DNA of 64,000 nucleotides from Microcoleus sp. AS-A8 (GCA_039962225.1 JAMPKV010000003.1:310001-374000), one strand, 5' to 3'. Positions 16,791 through 26,959 are shown, counted from the first letter of the stretch. Program-made: numbers and translations. The notes: generated by a model not told the origin, from the letters alone.

Positions 16791-19154
16791 GTGGTTGATT
16801 TAATCGCCATGGCGCAGGACATCACCGAACAGAAACGGCTTCTTGAAGAACTTAAACGAGAAAAAGAAGATTTATCCGCACTCATTACCGTCACAACCAA
16901 TGGCATTAGCACGTTGCATTTAGAAGAACTATTGGACGTGCTACTTCAGCGCATTGTGCAAGTGATGCGTGCCGATGCTGCCGTCATTCTTTTGAAAAAA
17001 GATAACCAGCTTTATGTCGGCTCCAGTCTAGGGATAGATGCAGAATCTCGCTTAAGTAATATTATCCCCATTGGGGAAGGTTTTGCGGGTACAATCGCAG
17101 CCACAAGGCAGCCGCTTTACATTGAAGATGCTCAAACCGACTCGCGCCTGATTGCCCTCAAACCCGGTAACATTCGTTCTATTCTGGGTGTCCCACTGCA
17201 ACACCAGGGCGAATTAGTGGGTGTCCTGCATGTGGATTGGAAGAGTATTCATCCCCAAAGCGATTGCCCAAGGGGCACCGCCCAAGGCGATCGCGAACTT
17301 CACCTGTTGGAAATTACCGCCGAACGCTGTACGATGGCAATTCTCAACGCCCAGTTGTACGAACACACCAAACAGCTGCAAGAACGCCTTCAGCTCCAAA
17401 TTAACCATATGCCGATCGCCTGTATTATGAGCGATCACCAATTGTGCGTCACGGACTGGAATGCCTCGGCTGAAAAAATCTTTGGCTTTAGCAAACAAGA
17501 GGCACTGGGGCAAAAATTGTGTGAGTTAATCGCTCCTGTAGCCGTTCGTCCGCACCTAGAAACGAGTTTTCGACAACTGGTGGCGGGGGAGAAGACGGTA
17601 CACAGTGTCAACGAAAGCTTAACCCAAGATGGACGTATCATCATCTGTGAATGGTATCACACGCCCCTCAAAGAAGCCGATGGCACGGTCGTTGCTATGC
17701 TTTCCATGGCGCAAGACATCACGGAGCGCAAGCAAACCGAAGCACAATTGTGGCGCTATGCCTATTACGACGCGGTCACCGGTTTGCCCAACCGGGCTTT
17801 ATTCTCAGAACGTTTAGAACAGCGAATCGAAGCGGCAAAACAGGATAAGGCTGATTTATTTGCAGTTCTGCTGCTCAAGCTAGAACACTTTGAGATGGTC
17901 AAGTATAGCCTGGGGCACAACGTGGCAGATCAATTAATGATTGCCACGGCTCGACGACTAGAGGCGTACCTACAACCGAGCGCCACATTGGCACGAGTGG
18001 GGCCAGATGAGTTTGCCATTCTCCTGGCGGAACTGCAAAATAATGATGAAGCCACGGAGCGAGCCGATGGCATTCACCGACTTTTGATCTTACCGTTCGA
18101 CCTCCAGGGACGTGAGGTATTTTCTACCTCCAGCATTGGAATTGCTTTGGGTGGGACAGATGAATTCAAATGTATCACTTCTGAGCCGGAGCTTTTGCCC
18201 AACTCATCCCCAGAAATTCCCCATCCATCTTCATCGTCTCAGGAACTCAACTGTTCTGATCGACCCGAAGATTTTTTACGGGCGGCTGATACAGCAAGGC
18301 ATCATGCCAAAGTTCAGGCACATGTGAGTCATGCTGTCTTTAATCCTGCCATGCACGAACAAGCTGTGGCACGCTTTCAGTTAGAAACAGACTTACGACG
18401 AGCGATCGAACGCCAGCCGTTTCAGGTGCACTATCAGCCCATCGTCTCTTTAGAGATGGGTAAAATAACGGGTTTTGAAGCCCTAGTGCGTTGGATTCAT
18501 CCCACACGAGGCATGGTGTCACCCATGGAGTTTATTCCCCTAGCTGAAGAAACAGGATTAATCAGCTTTATCGATTGGTGGGTACTGCGAGAAGCTTGCA
18601 CTCAGTTAAGGATTTGGCAACAGCTATTTGGTGAAGATTCAGCATCTTTAACGATGAGCGTAAATTTTTCTGGCTTGCACCTAGTGCAGTTGGGTTTATT
18701 GGAACGCATTGATCACGTTTTGCGAGAAACGGGTGTCGAAGGATGTAATTTGAAGTTAGAGATTACGGAAAGTGGTTTACTCAAAAACGCCACCTCTGGA
18801 ACTGAAATTTTACAGCAGCTCAAAACCCTGGGAGTGAAACTCTCCATTGATGACTTTGGTACTGGCTATTCGTCTTTAGCACGTTTGCATCAGTTACCCA
18901 TTGATACGTTAAAGATTGACCGTTCTTTTGTTAGTCGCATGGGTCATGAGGGAGAGAGTTTAGAAATTATCCGAGCCATTATGATGTTGGCTCATAGTTT
19001 AGAAATGGATGTGATTGCTGAAGGTGTGGAAACGCCAGAGCAGCTATCACGGTTGCGAGCGCTTAATTGTGAGTATGCACAAGGCTATTTCTTCTCTCGA
19101 CCGGTGGATAGTAAGCAAGCTGAAGAGTTGTTAGCTGCTCAGTTACAGTGGTGA
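16791..19154 (+). CDS. GAF-PAS-GGDEF-EAL cyclic-di-GMP signalling protein
   Basis: 787 residues as read from a GTG at 16791; an ATG at 16809 is an alternative, and neither has a clear ribosome site. Order: a PAC tail (MAQDITEQK), a GAF domain (about 30-190, with GEGFAGTIAATRQPLYIEDA), a PAS domain (about 200-315, ending MAQDITERK), GGDEF (about 320-500) and EAL (about 515-780). The GGDEF signature is RVGPDEFA, with Pro in place of the second Gly, so diguanylate cyclase activity is doubtful; an Asn/Ser-rich insert also interrupts this domain. The EAL core is intact (FEALVRW, NFS, ITESG, DDFGTGYSSL, KIDRSFV, EGVE), so phosphodiesterase activity is likely. The N-terminal sensor has decayed (see 16590-16790), so expression or regulation may be altered. 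Confidence 0.88.
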   Translation: MVDLIAMAQDITEQKRLLEELKREKEDLSALITVTTNGISTLHLEELLDVLLQRIVQVMRADAAVILLKKDNQLYVGSSLGIDAESRLSNIIPIGEGFAGTIAATRQPLYIEDAQTDSRLIALKPGNIRSILGVPLQHQGELVGVLHVDWKSIHPQSDCPRGTAQGDRELHLLEITAERCTMAILNAQLYEHTKQLQERLQLQINHMPIACIMSDHQLCVTDWNASAEKIFGFSKQEALGQKLCELIAPVAVRPHLETSFRQLVAGEKTVHSVNESLTQDGRIIICEWYHTPLKEADGTVVAMLSMAQDITERKQTEAQLWRYAYYDAVTGLPNRALFSERLEQRIEAAKQDKADLFAVLLLKLEHFEMVKYSLGHNVADQLMIATARRLEAYLQPSATLARVGPDEFAILLAELQNNDEATERADGIHRLLILPFDLQGREVFSTSSIGIALGGTDEFKCITSEPELLPNSSPEIPHPSSSSQELNCSDRPEDFLRAADTARHHAKVQAHVSHAVFNPAMHEQAVARFQLETDLRRAIERQPFQVHYQPIVSLEMGKITGFEALVRWIHPTRGMVSPMEFIPLAEETGLISFIDWWVLREACTQLRIWQQLFGEDSASLTMSVNFSGLHLVQLGLLERIDHVLRETGVEGCNLKLEITESGLLKNATSGTEILQQLKTLGVKLSIDDFGTGYSSLARLHQLPIDTLKIDRSFVSRMGHEGESLEIIRAIMMLAHSLEMDVIAEGVETPEQLSRLRALNCEYAQGYFFSRPVDSKQAEELLAAQLQW

Positions 19155-19322
19155 CGCCGCACGTTATTATTTGTGATCGGTTATTTGTTTCAATGAGGTC
19201 AAAATAGGTTTTTTTTGAGCTAGAATTAATATTTCTATAATTTTGCTCCGATAGGGAGATTCTTCAGTAAAAGTGAGATTGAATCAGGAGCGCAATTAAC
19301 AGGGGTAAGGGGTAGTTTTGGG

Positions 19323-22300
19323 ATGGCAATCTATCTGGGGCGTTGGGGTTGGGGATTAGGGTTAGCAGGAGTTTTAGTAGGGGGTGAAGCTAACTTTTTA
19401 GGAAGTCAGACTTTAGCTCAAATTACACCTGATTCTACTTTAGGAACAGAAAGTTCTGTTGTTACACCTAACGTTAATGTTAGGGGATTTCCTGCTGAGC
19501 GAATAGATGGGGGAGCCGTTCGAGGGGCTAATTTGTTCCACAGCTTTCAGGAATTCAATGTTGGGGATGAACAGCGAGTTTACTTTGCTAATCCAACGGG
19601 AATTGACAACATTCTCAGTCGAGTGACAGGTAATAACCTCTCTAACATTCTGGGAACATTGGGGGTAGATGGGGGAGCCAATTTATTTTTGCTCAATCCC
19701 AACGGCATTATTTTTGGCTCGAATGCTCAACTGGATATCGCGGGTTCGTTTGTGGCGAGTACGGCGAATCGTGTGGTGTTTGATAATGGTTTTGAGTTCA
19801 ATGCAAAGAACCCAACAGCACCGCCACTATTAACAGTCAATGTTCCTCTGGGTGTGCAGTATGGGACAAATCAACCACGAACCACTATTACTAACACTGG
19901 GAATTTAGCAGCAGGAGAAAATTTAACTTTAGATGCTGGAAATCTTGATTTACAGGGTCAACTTCAATCCGGAAATAACTTAACGTTGCAAGCACAAGAT
20001 ACGGTTAAGATTCGGGATAGTGTCACTAATCCATTTATTGCGGCTGCTGGGGGACAATTACTAATTCAGGGGAATCAAATTGTTGATATTTTTGCTTTGA
20101 ATCATCCTAATAGTGGGTTGTATTCCGATGGAGATATGGTATTGCGAAGTACCAATCCTGTAATGGGTGATGCTCATTATTGGGGTGGTGGGAATTTTCG
20201 GATTGAACAGTTGGCTGGAAGTTTGGGGAATTTAGTGAGTCCTAGTGACCCGATTATTCGTGCTAGTGGAGATGTTAGTTTCACAAATTATACCGGAGCT
20301 TCACTGCATATTTTAGCAGGAGGTTCAGTCAGTATTAATAATGTGACGATTACAGGTGGAGATATAACAGGAAATGCAATTGTAGAAGATGTTACTTTAT
20401 CGAATGGTACACCTCTGAGTATCAGAGGTACCACTCAACCAACTCTAGACGTTCGGGCAGGAACTACTGCATTTAATCCTATAGGAAATATAGGTGGGCC
20501 TCTTCCCGCAGGACTTACTACTACTGCAACTCCAACTAGTGCCAATATCACCATAGGCAATATAGATGTAACTGCTCCTAATAGTCTTGTCTTTCTAACC
20601 AATCAGTACCAACCCAACACAACATTGCCTGGTGGAAACATTCAAGTTACAACAATCGATACTCGCAGCAATGCTGGTAATGGTGGTAATGTCTTTATCG
20701 ATTCTCGCGGTAACATTACACTCCCTGGTAATGGCTTCATCAACACATCTTCTTCGGCTAGCAATGCTGGTAATGTCACTTTAATTGCTAATGGCTCATT
20801 TTCCTCTACAGGTGGCGATATTGGCAGCACCATTAGTTCAAGGGTTGGGGCTAAGGGAGGTGACATCAACATTCAGGCGGAGTCACTTTTCCTATCAAAT
20901 GCTGCTGTTTTGGAAAATTCTGTTAGTTCTGGCGGGATAGGAAATGCTGGCAACGTGAATATTAATGTCCGCAACAGTGTTACGCTTACTCAAACCAATT
21001 ACGGAGCAAACCCCACTTTAATTGAGAGTAAAGTAGCCTCTGGGGCAGTGGGTAATGGGGGTAACATTAATATACGAGCTGGGTCACTTTTGATTGAGGG
21101 GACGGCTGCACTGCAAACCTATACCGATTCTAATGGGCGGGGAAATGCTGGTAACGTCTTTGTCCAGGTTGATGACTCTGTATCTTTCATAGATGGTGGT
21201 CTTATTTATAGTGCTGTATCAACAGGAGGTCAAGGAAACGCTGGAACGATTCAGATCTTTGCCCCTAATTCAGTAACTATGTCTGGAGTGAATCCTTCTA
21301 GAGGAGGGAATGGAGGCATTTCTAGCGGCTTGTTTGCTAATACTTGGGCAGGTACAAGCGGTCAAGCGGGGAGTATTAATGTCAACACAGGTGTCCTGAG
21401 TGTGCAAAATGGTGCAGTTGTGGACGCCTCAACAGCCAATGCTAGTGATGGCGGTAGTGTGACAATTGGTGCTAATCGCTTAGAGCTAACAGGTGGTGGA
21501 CAAATTCTCTCCGTCACTCGTGGTAGTGGCAATGCAGGTAGTGTTAACCTCAATATTGCTGATACTATCACCATTTCTGGAAGTGACCCGTCCTTCGAGA
21601 GCCGATTGAGGCGATTTGGACGAGATGTAGTTACAAACGAAGCCGATGCTAGTGGCATATATGCTGGTGGGACTATTTTTGGTTCTACAGGAAACGGTGG
21701 GAACCTATCCATTAATGCAAGGCAGCTCAATGTTAGTAATAAGGGAGAAGTTAGTACTAGTGTTGGTGGTACGGGGAGAGCTGGAGACATATCAATCGCA
21801 ACTACAGACTCAGTCAATGTCAGCAGTGAAGGCAAGATCATCACATTATCCACTCAAGGAAACGGCGGCAACTTATCCATTAGCACCGGACAGTTGAATG
21901 TGAGCGATGAGCTAAGCGTTATCGCAACTGTTAGCGGTAAAGAGAATGCCGGAGACTTATCAATCATCGCGACGGACTCAGTGAACGTCGTCAATGGAGG
22001 TGGTATCACTACATTTGTAGGTAAGTCAAGTACTGGAAATAGTGGCACCTTATTCATCCGCACCAGAGAGTTAAATGTCAGGGATAGGGGAGAAATCACC
22101 ACGGCTTCCGAGGGTACAGGAGATTCTGGAAAAATATCAGTTATAGCCACAGACTCTGTGAATGTGGTTAACCAGAGTGGTATTAGTACATCCTCAAGCG
22201 GCACAGGACTTGCAGGCGCTCTTGATATAACTACAGGGAAACTCAGCATTCGGGATGGCTCACTTGTTTTCACCAGTCCTCTTGGATCTGGTGCTGGAGG

Positions 22301-23861
22301 TGATCTCAGTGTACGCGCTACCGATTCAATTGAAGTAGTTAATGGCAGTGCACTTTCTACCTCGACTAATGGCAGTGGTGACGCGGGAAATGTAATTATT
22401 AACACCCAAAACTTACTGGTAGATAGCAACAGCAAGCTTTCTGCCGATACATTTAGTAGTGGTCAAGGTGGAGATATGACCATTAACACCGCAAGGCTAT
22501 CCGTTCGCAATGGTGGGGAAGTTTCCACTGGTGTTTATCTTAACAGTAGTGGTAATGGCGGAAAATTAACTGTAAATGCCACTGATTCCGTAGACCTCAA
22601 TGGGGGAAGCTTAGCTACTTTAACAGTTGGTTCTGGCGCTGCCGGAGAAATGGACATTAACACTAGGAGATTGACTGCCCAAAATGGAGGACGAGTAGAA
22701 GCTCGAACGGCTGGTTTAAGTCCGGGAGGAACTATAAAAGTAAATGCTTCGGAGTCTATCGAATTAATTGGTCAAGGCGCTGCCATATCTTCATTTAGCG
22801 ATCGCAGTAGCTTTGGTGGTGCACCTAGCGGTAACGTCAACCTTACCTCTGGGGAATTGATTATCCGCGATGGCGCAGAGGTCACTACAGCAACGTTGGG
22901 TCGAGGCAAGGGGGGTGATATTCGAGTGCAAGCTAACTCCCTGTCCCTCAGCAATAACGGAAGTATCACTAGCCAGAGTACGGGAGAGGTTAACGCGGGT
23001 AATGCAGGGGATATCAATCTCACGCTTCAGGGTAACTTGCGCTCCAATGGTGGCATCATTTCTGCAACCTCTTTTCGAGCTGGGGGTGGTGATATTAAAT
23101 TTCAAGCTGATGATATCCGCCTTCGCGACGGCAGCCTCATCAGCACGAGCGTCTTTGATAGCACAGGCGGTGGCGGCAACATCGCAATTGACTCCACCGT
23201 CTTCCTCGCCATAGAAGACAGTGACATTCTCGCCAATGCAGAAGCTGGGCCGGGAGGCGATATTACCATTAACTCTTCAGCATTTTTAGCTGACCTGTTT
23301 TCTAGTGGCGCAGCCGTACCCGTCGGTCGCAACCCTGGCGATTTGGGTCGGTTTCGGGGCAATGGGCGGAACGATATCTCTGTCTCTGCGGGGTTTCGGG
23401 GCAATGATCGAGTTGATATTTCTGCTGATTCACGAACAGGTACCAATGGGACTGTCACCATCCGTGGTTCGTTTTCTGAGCGAAGAGTGAACCCGTTGCC
23501 ATCTTGGGTTGATGCAGAAGACTTAATTGACCGGCGTTGTACTCCTCACAACAGCGCACGCAAAAGCAGCTTTACGATGACAGGACGTGGTGGTTTGCCT
23601 CCTAGTCCCAATGATCCCCTGACTAATCAGGAAGTTTTGGTGGATTGGATTACCCTCACAGGCAGGCAAGCAAACGGTAATGGTGAGGCTACGCGTACCC
23701 AGCCCACCCATTCTCATCCACAGCAACTGGTGGAGGCGCAGGGTTGGGTGATGAATTCAGATGGGCAGGTGATTCTGACCGCTTCTGTACCCACCGTCAC
23801 GCCGGGGAGTTCTGGGTTAGCATTCCCATCTTGTGACGATAACGAGACGGCTACCGATTGA
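19323..23861 (+). CDS. Filamentous haemagglutinin-type secreted beta-helix protein (TpsA-like)
   Basis: 1512 residues. A signal peptide (hydrophobic segment to about residue 33, ending QTLAQ) is followed by the TPS/haemagglutinin secretion domain: ERIDGGAVRGANLFHSFQEFNVG, VYFANPTGIDNILSRVTG and ANLFLLNPNGIIFG, to about residue 170. The body is a Gly/Asn/Ser-rich right-handed beta-helix with imperfect 45-50-residue repeats (GNGGNLSISTGQLNV, AGDLSIIATDSVNV), best conserved at 21650-22500. The C-terminus is a conserved cap with CTP and SFTMTGRGGLPPSPNDPL, common to cyanobacterial members. Export through a TpsB/Omp85 pore is expected, but no tpsB gene is adjacent. Likely a surface or secreted adhesin. 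Confidence 0.9.
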   Translation: MAIYLGRWGWGLGLAGVLVGGEANFLGSQTLAQITPDSTLGTESSVVTPNVNVRGFPAERIDGGAVRGANLFHSFQEFNVGDEQRVYFANPTGIDNILSRVTGNNLSNILGTLGVDGGANLFLLNPNGIIFGSNAQLDIAGSFVASTANRVVFDNGFEFNAKNPTAPPLLTVNVPLGVQYGTNQPRTTITNTGNLAAGENLTLDAGNLDLQGQLQSGNNLTLQAQDTVKIRDSVTNPFIAAAGGQLLIQGNQIVDIFALNHPNSGLYSDGDMVLRSTNPVMGDAHYWGGGNFRIEQLAGSLGNLVSPSDPIIRASGDVSFTNYTGASLHILAGGSVSINNVTITGGDITGNAIVEDVTLSNGTPLSIRGTTQPTLDVRAGTTAFNPIGNIGGPLPAGLTTTATPTSANITIGNIDVTAPNSLVFLTNQYQPNTTLPGGNIQVTTIDTRSNAGNGGNVFIDSRGNITLPGNGFINTSSSASNAGNVTLIANGSFSSTGGDIGSTISSRVGAKGGDINIQAESLFLSNAAVLENSVSSGGIGNAGNVNINVRNSVTLTQTNYGANPTLIESKVASGAVGNGGNINIRAGSLLIEGTAALQTYTDSNGRGNAGNVFVQVDDSVSFIDGGLIYSAVSTGGQGNAGTIQIFAPNSVTMSGVNPSRGGNGGISSGLFANTWAGTSGQAGSINVNTGVLSVQNGAVVDASTANASDGGSVTIGANRLELTGGGQILSVTRGSGNAGSVNLNIADTITISGSDPSFESRLRRFGRDVVTNEADASGIYAGGTIFGSTGNGGNLSINARQLNVSNKGEVSTSVGGTGRAGDISIATTDSVNVSSEGKIITLSTQGNGGNLSISTGQLNVSDELSVIATVSGKENAGDLSIIATDSVNVVNGGGITTFVGKSSTGNSGTLFIRTRELNVRDRGEITTASEGTGDSGKISVIATDSVNVVNQSGISTSSSGTGLAGALDITTGKLSIRDGSLVFTSPLGSGAGGDLSVRATDSIEVVNGSALSTSTNGSGDAGNVIINTQNLLVDSNSKLSADTFSSGQGGDMTINTARLSVRNGGEVSTGVYLNSSGNGGKLTVNATDSVDLNGGSLATLTVGSGAAGEMDINTRRLTAQNGGRVEARTAGLSPGGTIKVNASESIELIGQGAAISSFSDRSSFGGAPSGNVNLTSGELIIRDGAEVTTATLGRGKGGDIRVQANSLSLSNNGSITSQSTGEVNAGNAGDINLTLQGNLRSNGGIISATSFRAGGGDIKFQADDIRLRDGSLISTSVFDSTGGGGNIAIDSTVFLAIEDSDILANAEAGPGGDITINSSAFLADLFSSGAAVPVGRNPGDLGRFRGNGRNDISVSAGFRGNDRVDISADSRTGTNGTVTIRGSFSERRVNPLPSWVDAEDLIDRRCTPHNSARKSSFTMTGRGGLPPSPNDPLTNQEVLVDWITLTGRQANGNGEATRTQPTHSHPQQLVEAQGWVMNSDGQVILTASVPTVTPGSSGLAFPSCDDNETATD

Positions 23862-23886
23862 ATGAGTGAAATGCAGCACGAGGAAA

Positions 23887-23972
23887 GAGGGCACGCTCAT
23901 CTCGTGCCCCTACATAAATTTGTAGTTGAATGGATTTTGATAAAGTAGGGGCACAACATTGTTGTGTCCTTA
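23887..23972. repeat. Two GGGGCAC palindromic repeats, copies B and C
   Basis: GGGCACG...CGTGCCC with CTAC outside (23887-23913) and GGGCACAAC / GTTGTGTCC (23945-23972) lie in inverted orientation between the haemagglutinin gene and coaE. They share the GTAGGGGCAC border of the copy at 9806-9834, while the inner stem sequences differ and remain self-complementary. Confidence 0.7.
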
Positions 23973-23986
23973 GAGCTTATATCACA

Positions 23987-24604
23987 ATGAGGGAATTCCA
24001 AAAATCCCAGCGCCGAATTGGTTTAACGGGTGGCATTGGTACGGGAAAAACAACTATCTCCAATTACCTGGCACACCATCATCAACTTCCCGTTTTAGAT
24101 GCCGATATTTATTCTAGAGAAGCCGTGCAACCCGCTTCGCCTATCCTCACCCAAATTTTTGAACGCTATGGCGTCAGTGTGCGCTTAGCCGATGGCACGC
24201 TCAACCGCAAACGCTTGGGTGAGATTATATTCAATAACCTCGATGAAAAGCAGTGGTTAGAGCAACAAATCCATCCTTATGTGCGCGATCGCTTCCAATC
24301 AGAACTCGATACTTTAATCGCTCCCACTGTTGTCTTAGTCATACCGTTATTATTTGAAGCCGAGATGACGGACTTAGTAACGGAAATTTGGGTAGTTAGT
24401 TGTTCCCCCGAACAACAGTTACAACGGATGATGACACGCGATCGCCTCTCCCTGGAACAAGCTCAAGCCCGCATCAATAACCAACGTCCCCTAGAAGAAA
24501 AAATTGCTCGTGCTGATGTTGTATTCGATAATTCCTCCACACTAGAACCTCTACTTAAACAGGTCGATTTATTGATTGTGGGGAATAGGGTGATGGATAC
24601 GTAA
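23987..24604 (+). CDS. coaE: Dephospho-CoA kinase
   Basis: Catalyses the last step of coenzyme A synthesis, phosphorylating the 3'-OH of dephospho-CoA. From the ATG at 23987 it has about 205 residues, normal for the family; an upstream ATG at 23930 lies inside the repeat region and is unlikely. The P-loop is RIGLTGGIGTGKTTIS, followed by LDADIYSREAV (acceptor-site Asp), the IHPYVRDRF helix, VLVIPLLFEAEMTDLV, and the lid RMMTRDRLSLEQAQARINNQ. The downstream gene is convergent with only a few bases between. Confidence 0.93.
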   Translation: MREFQKSQRRIGLTGGIGTGKTTISNYLAHHHQLPVLDADIYSREAVQPASPILTQIFERYGVSVRLADGTLNRKRLGEIIFNNLDEKQWLEQQIHPYVRDRFQSELDTLIAPTVVLVIPLLFEAEMTDLVTEIWVVSCSPEQQLQRMMTRDRLSLEQAQARINNQRPLEEKIARADVVFDNSSTLEPLLKQVDLLIVGNRVMDT

Positions 24605-24607
24605 TAA

Positions 24608-25816
24608 TTAATCACCAATTCCCAATGTCCAATCTTGAATCACTTCAACTAACTGGTCAATTTCTTCCCGTAGAGTAAAGTAGTGAACACAAGCGCGGAC
24701 ACAGTCTGGGTCGAGAATGGTTCGGAGCATGAACCCCTTTTGTTCGAGAAATTCTACTAATTGCTTGTGAGAACGTCCGTTCGTTAATACAAACGAAACC
24801 AGACCCGCTTGTGGCGGTGAAGTACACAGGCAACGGACAGACTCTAGCTGAGATAAACGTTGCCAAAGGTACTCACTTCCTTGACAAATTTGCTCGTACC
24901 GTTCTTCAGATGTTCCCCATTGCTGATGAGTTGCGATCGCAGCACGCAATCCTGCATACAAGGGGTAAGCTGATGTTGCCACTTCAAAGCGTTGACCGTT
25001 AGACTTCCAGCCTAGGGGTTTACCTGTTACATCACTGACAATTCCTCGCCAACCGATGAAGGTCGGGTGAATACTGCCTAAGGCATCGGGTCGGATGTAA
25101 AGACCACCCAAACCTTCAGGCCCACACCACCACTTGTGACCTGTAAACGCATAAAAGTCTGCTCCCAATTCAGTTAAATTTAAAGGCAGAGAACCCACCG
25201 ACTGCGCCGCATCAACCAGAACTCTGATGATATGGGAACCTGTAGCATAATTTCGGCAGGCATCAACAATCTCCCTAACGGGTAACACTTGACCCGTATT
25301 CCACAGCAGATGACTCAGCACCACCAATCGAGTCCGGGGTCTTAGGTGCTGTGCAATAACGGCTGTCGGGTCTCCCTGATTGAGGGTTTCCTGGATGGGA
25401 CAGGTGGAGATTTCGATATTAAACCGACGAGCGAGTTCTCGTGCGATCGCGATAACACCTGGATGCTCACAATCCGTCAGCAGTAAGTGGTCTCCAGCTT
25501 GCCAGTCAATCCCCCACAGGGGAATATTGCAACCCACTGTCACATCTTCCGTGAGTGTGATCGATTCTACAGGTACGCCTAATTCTGAGGCGATCGCCAC
25601 TCTTGTTTTGTTACCTTCTTCCGTAATCCAAGTATTCACGCCAGCACAGAATGGCCCATGTAGCTGGATATATTCATAAACATTTTGGATCGCCGCTAAC
25701 GAGGCTTGAGGCAGCGTGCCTTGACCCCCAAAGTTAAAATACGTTTTATTAGCTAAAGCCGGAAATTGCTGCCGATGGCGCTCAAGTTGCGTTGGCGCAG
25801 GGTAGATGCCAGTCAT
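24608..25816 (-). CDS. L-cysteine/cystine lyase (C-DES type), class V aminotransferase fold
   Basis: A PLP enzyme of about 402 residues that closely follows Synechocystis C-DES (slr2143), which splits cystine and delivers persulfide sulfur for FeS assembly: LANKTYFNFGGQGTLP at the start, DCEHPGVIAIA, LVVLSHLLWNTGQVLP, VDAAQSVGSLPLNL (cofactor Asp), YAFTGHKWWCGPEGLGGLYI with the Schiff-base Lys, and RFEVATSAYPLYAGL. The usual SufS/NifS catalytic Cys loop is absent, as in C-DES. I start at the ATG at 25816 (MTGIYPAPTQ); the ATG at 25864 would add 16 unmatched residues. A class V desulfurase in the strict sense is less likely. Confidence 0.85.
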   Translation of the reverse strand: MTGIYPAPTQLERHRQQFPALANKTYFNFGGQGTLPQASLAAIQNVYEYIQLHGPFCAGVNTWITEEGNKTRVAIASELGVPVESITLTEDVTVGCNIPLWGIDWQAGDHLLLTDCEHPGVIAIARELARRFNIEISTCPIQETLNQGDPTAVIAQHLRPRTRLVVLSHLLWNTGQVLPVREIVDACRNYATGSHIIRVLVDAAQSVGSLPLNLTELGADFYAFTGHKWWCGPEGLGGLYIRPDALGSIHPTFIGWRGIVSDVTGKPLGWKSNGQRFEVATSAYPLYAGLRAAIATHQQWGTSEERYEQICQGSEYLWQRLSQLESVRCLCTSPPQAGLVSFVLTNGRSHKQLVEFLEQKGFMLRTILDPDCVRACVHYFTLREEIDQLVEVIQDWTLGIGD

Positions 25817-25864
25817 AGAACCAGTGCGAAAGAACAAGACATCCCATTTTATCGCTCTGGTCAC

Positions 25865-26596
25865 GGGTCAGTGGTGTCCTTTTGCCTCGTGCAACACCTA
25901 AATAGAATTGGGGATCTAATGCTTCAACCCTTTTGCTTCGGTCGATCCAGCCAATACCCTGAGCTGACACTGCGGGTAGATTCGGTTATCGTAGAAGTTA
26001 CGTAACAAACTTGTGTTTTTTAATGTGTTAGTCTTTGTAATACATTTATGTATTACCGAGTCTTGCTGCCGAAGTGTATCCCCACCAGGCTTACACATTA
26101 AGTGCATCTCTAGAACAGGATTTGCGACGCGATTGGGGTGGACATTCCAAATTCCGAAAAAGTATTCAGTGGCAGTCTCTACCAGCAACCTAACCAGAAC
26201 CACAGCTTCTGCTTAGAGGCAGTGGCGATGAGCCTGAAAGTTTAAACTTTTTCTTACAGGTGATTAGCCAACTCCTGTCAACCTATCGGCAAAGATGCCT
26301 GCGGTCGGTACTAACCTTCGTTGGAATAGGCGGCAGACGTTTCTTCACTCTTGATACTTCTGTTAATCCCGCCGTGCACCTGCCACTTCTGACTCTGTGT
26401 CTGGCATCGCCCTGGAAATTACTGAAGCCTTACTAATTTAAGGTAATGACCTGATGACGTGTTCACTTAATCAAGCTTTCCCATGGGTCAAACAATGCTC
26501 ATCCGCTTAAATGAGGCAGTCAGCTCTCCAATCGAGCTGCTTCTAAGCAGCTTACCAAACTTTTATTATGCAGGAATTGTGTGAGGATAACCAGAC
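25865..26596. other. 732-bp intergenic region with two palindromes
   Basis: No convincing gene is present. Two perfect palindromes stand out: GTTACGTAAC (25997-26006) and GTAATACAT / ATGTATTAC separated by TT (26037-26056). They could be operators or a small-RNA stem. The right part must carry the promoter of the CheY-like gene at 26597. A minus-strand frame at 25916-26203 lacks family resemblance and I do not call it. Confidence 0.4.
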
Positions 26597-26959
26597 ATGA
26601 GTAAAGTATTGCTAGTTGAAGATAATCCCTCTCAGTCGCAGTTGATGGAGAGTTACCTGCGAGAGGGGGGACACACGGTCATTCGTCTTAACAATGCTAA
26701 AGAAGCTTTGAATAAGGCGCTTGAACATAAACCCGATGTAATTGTGACCGATGTGGTAATGCCTGGAATGAGCGGTTTTGAGTTATGTCGCCGCATCAAA
26801 AATAACCCATCAACCACCAAAATTCCTATTGTAATTTGTTCTTCAAAAGACCAGGAAATCGACCGTTTGTGGGGCATGAAGCAAGGAGCTGATGCCTACT
26901 TAACAAAGCCTTTCTCTAGAGAGCAGCTTGTTCGTGCTGTCAACTTAGCTGTGGTTTGA
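26597..26959 (+). CDS. CheY/PilH-like single-domain response regulator
   Basis: 120 residues, receiver domain only. It starts VLLVEDNPSQSQLM (acidic pair), has the phospho-acceptor in DVIVTDVVMPGMSGFELC (about Asp52), the switch Ser region IPIVICSSK, and the Lys in DAYLTKPFSREQL. The form is that of the PilH/CheY regulators in the cyanobacterial pil/tax clusters that control twitching and phototaxis. In such clusters a cheW and a pilJ-type receptor gene follow; here the cheW is missing and the receptor is a collapsed remnant. Confidence 0.9.
   Translation: MSKVLLVEDNPSQSQLMESYLREGGHTVIRLNNAKEALNKALEHKPDVIVTDVVMPGMSGFELCRRIKNNPSTTKIPIVICSSKDQEIDRLWGMKQGADAYLTKPFSREQLVRAVNLAVV

Noticed and set aside
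20642-23461. Several long minus-strand frames opposite the haemagglutinin-type gene
   Set aside because: They arise from the repetitive Gly/Asn/Ser codon pattern of the real gene on the plus strand.
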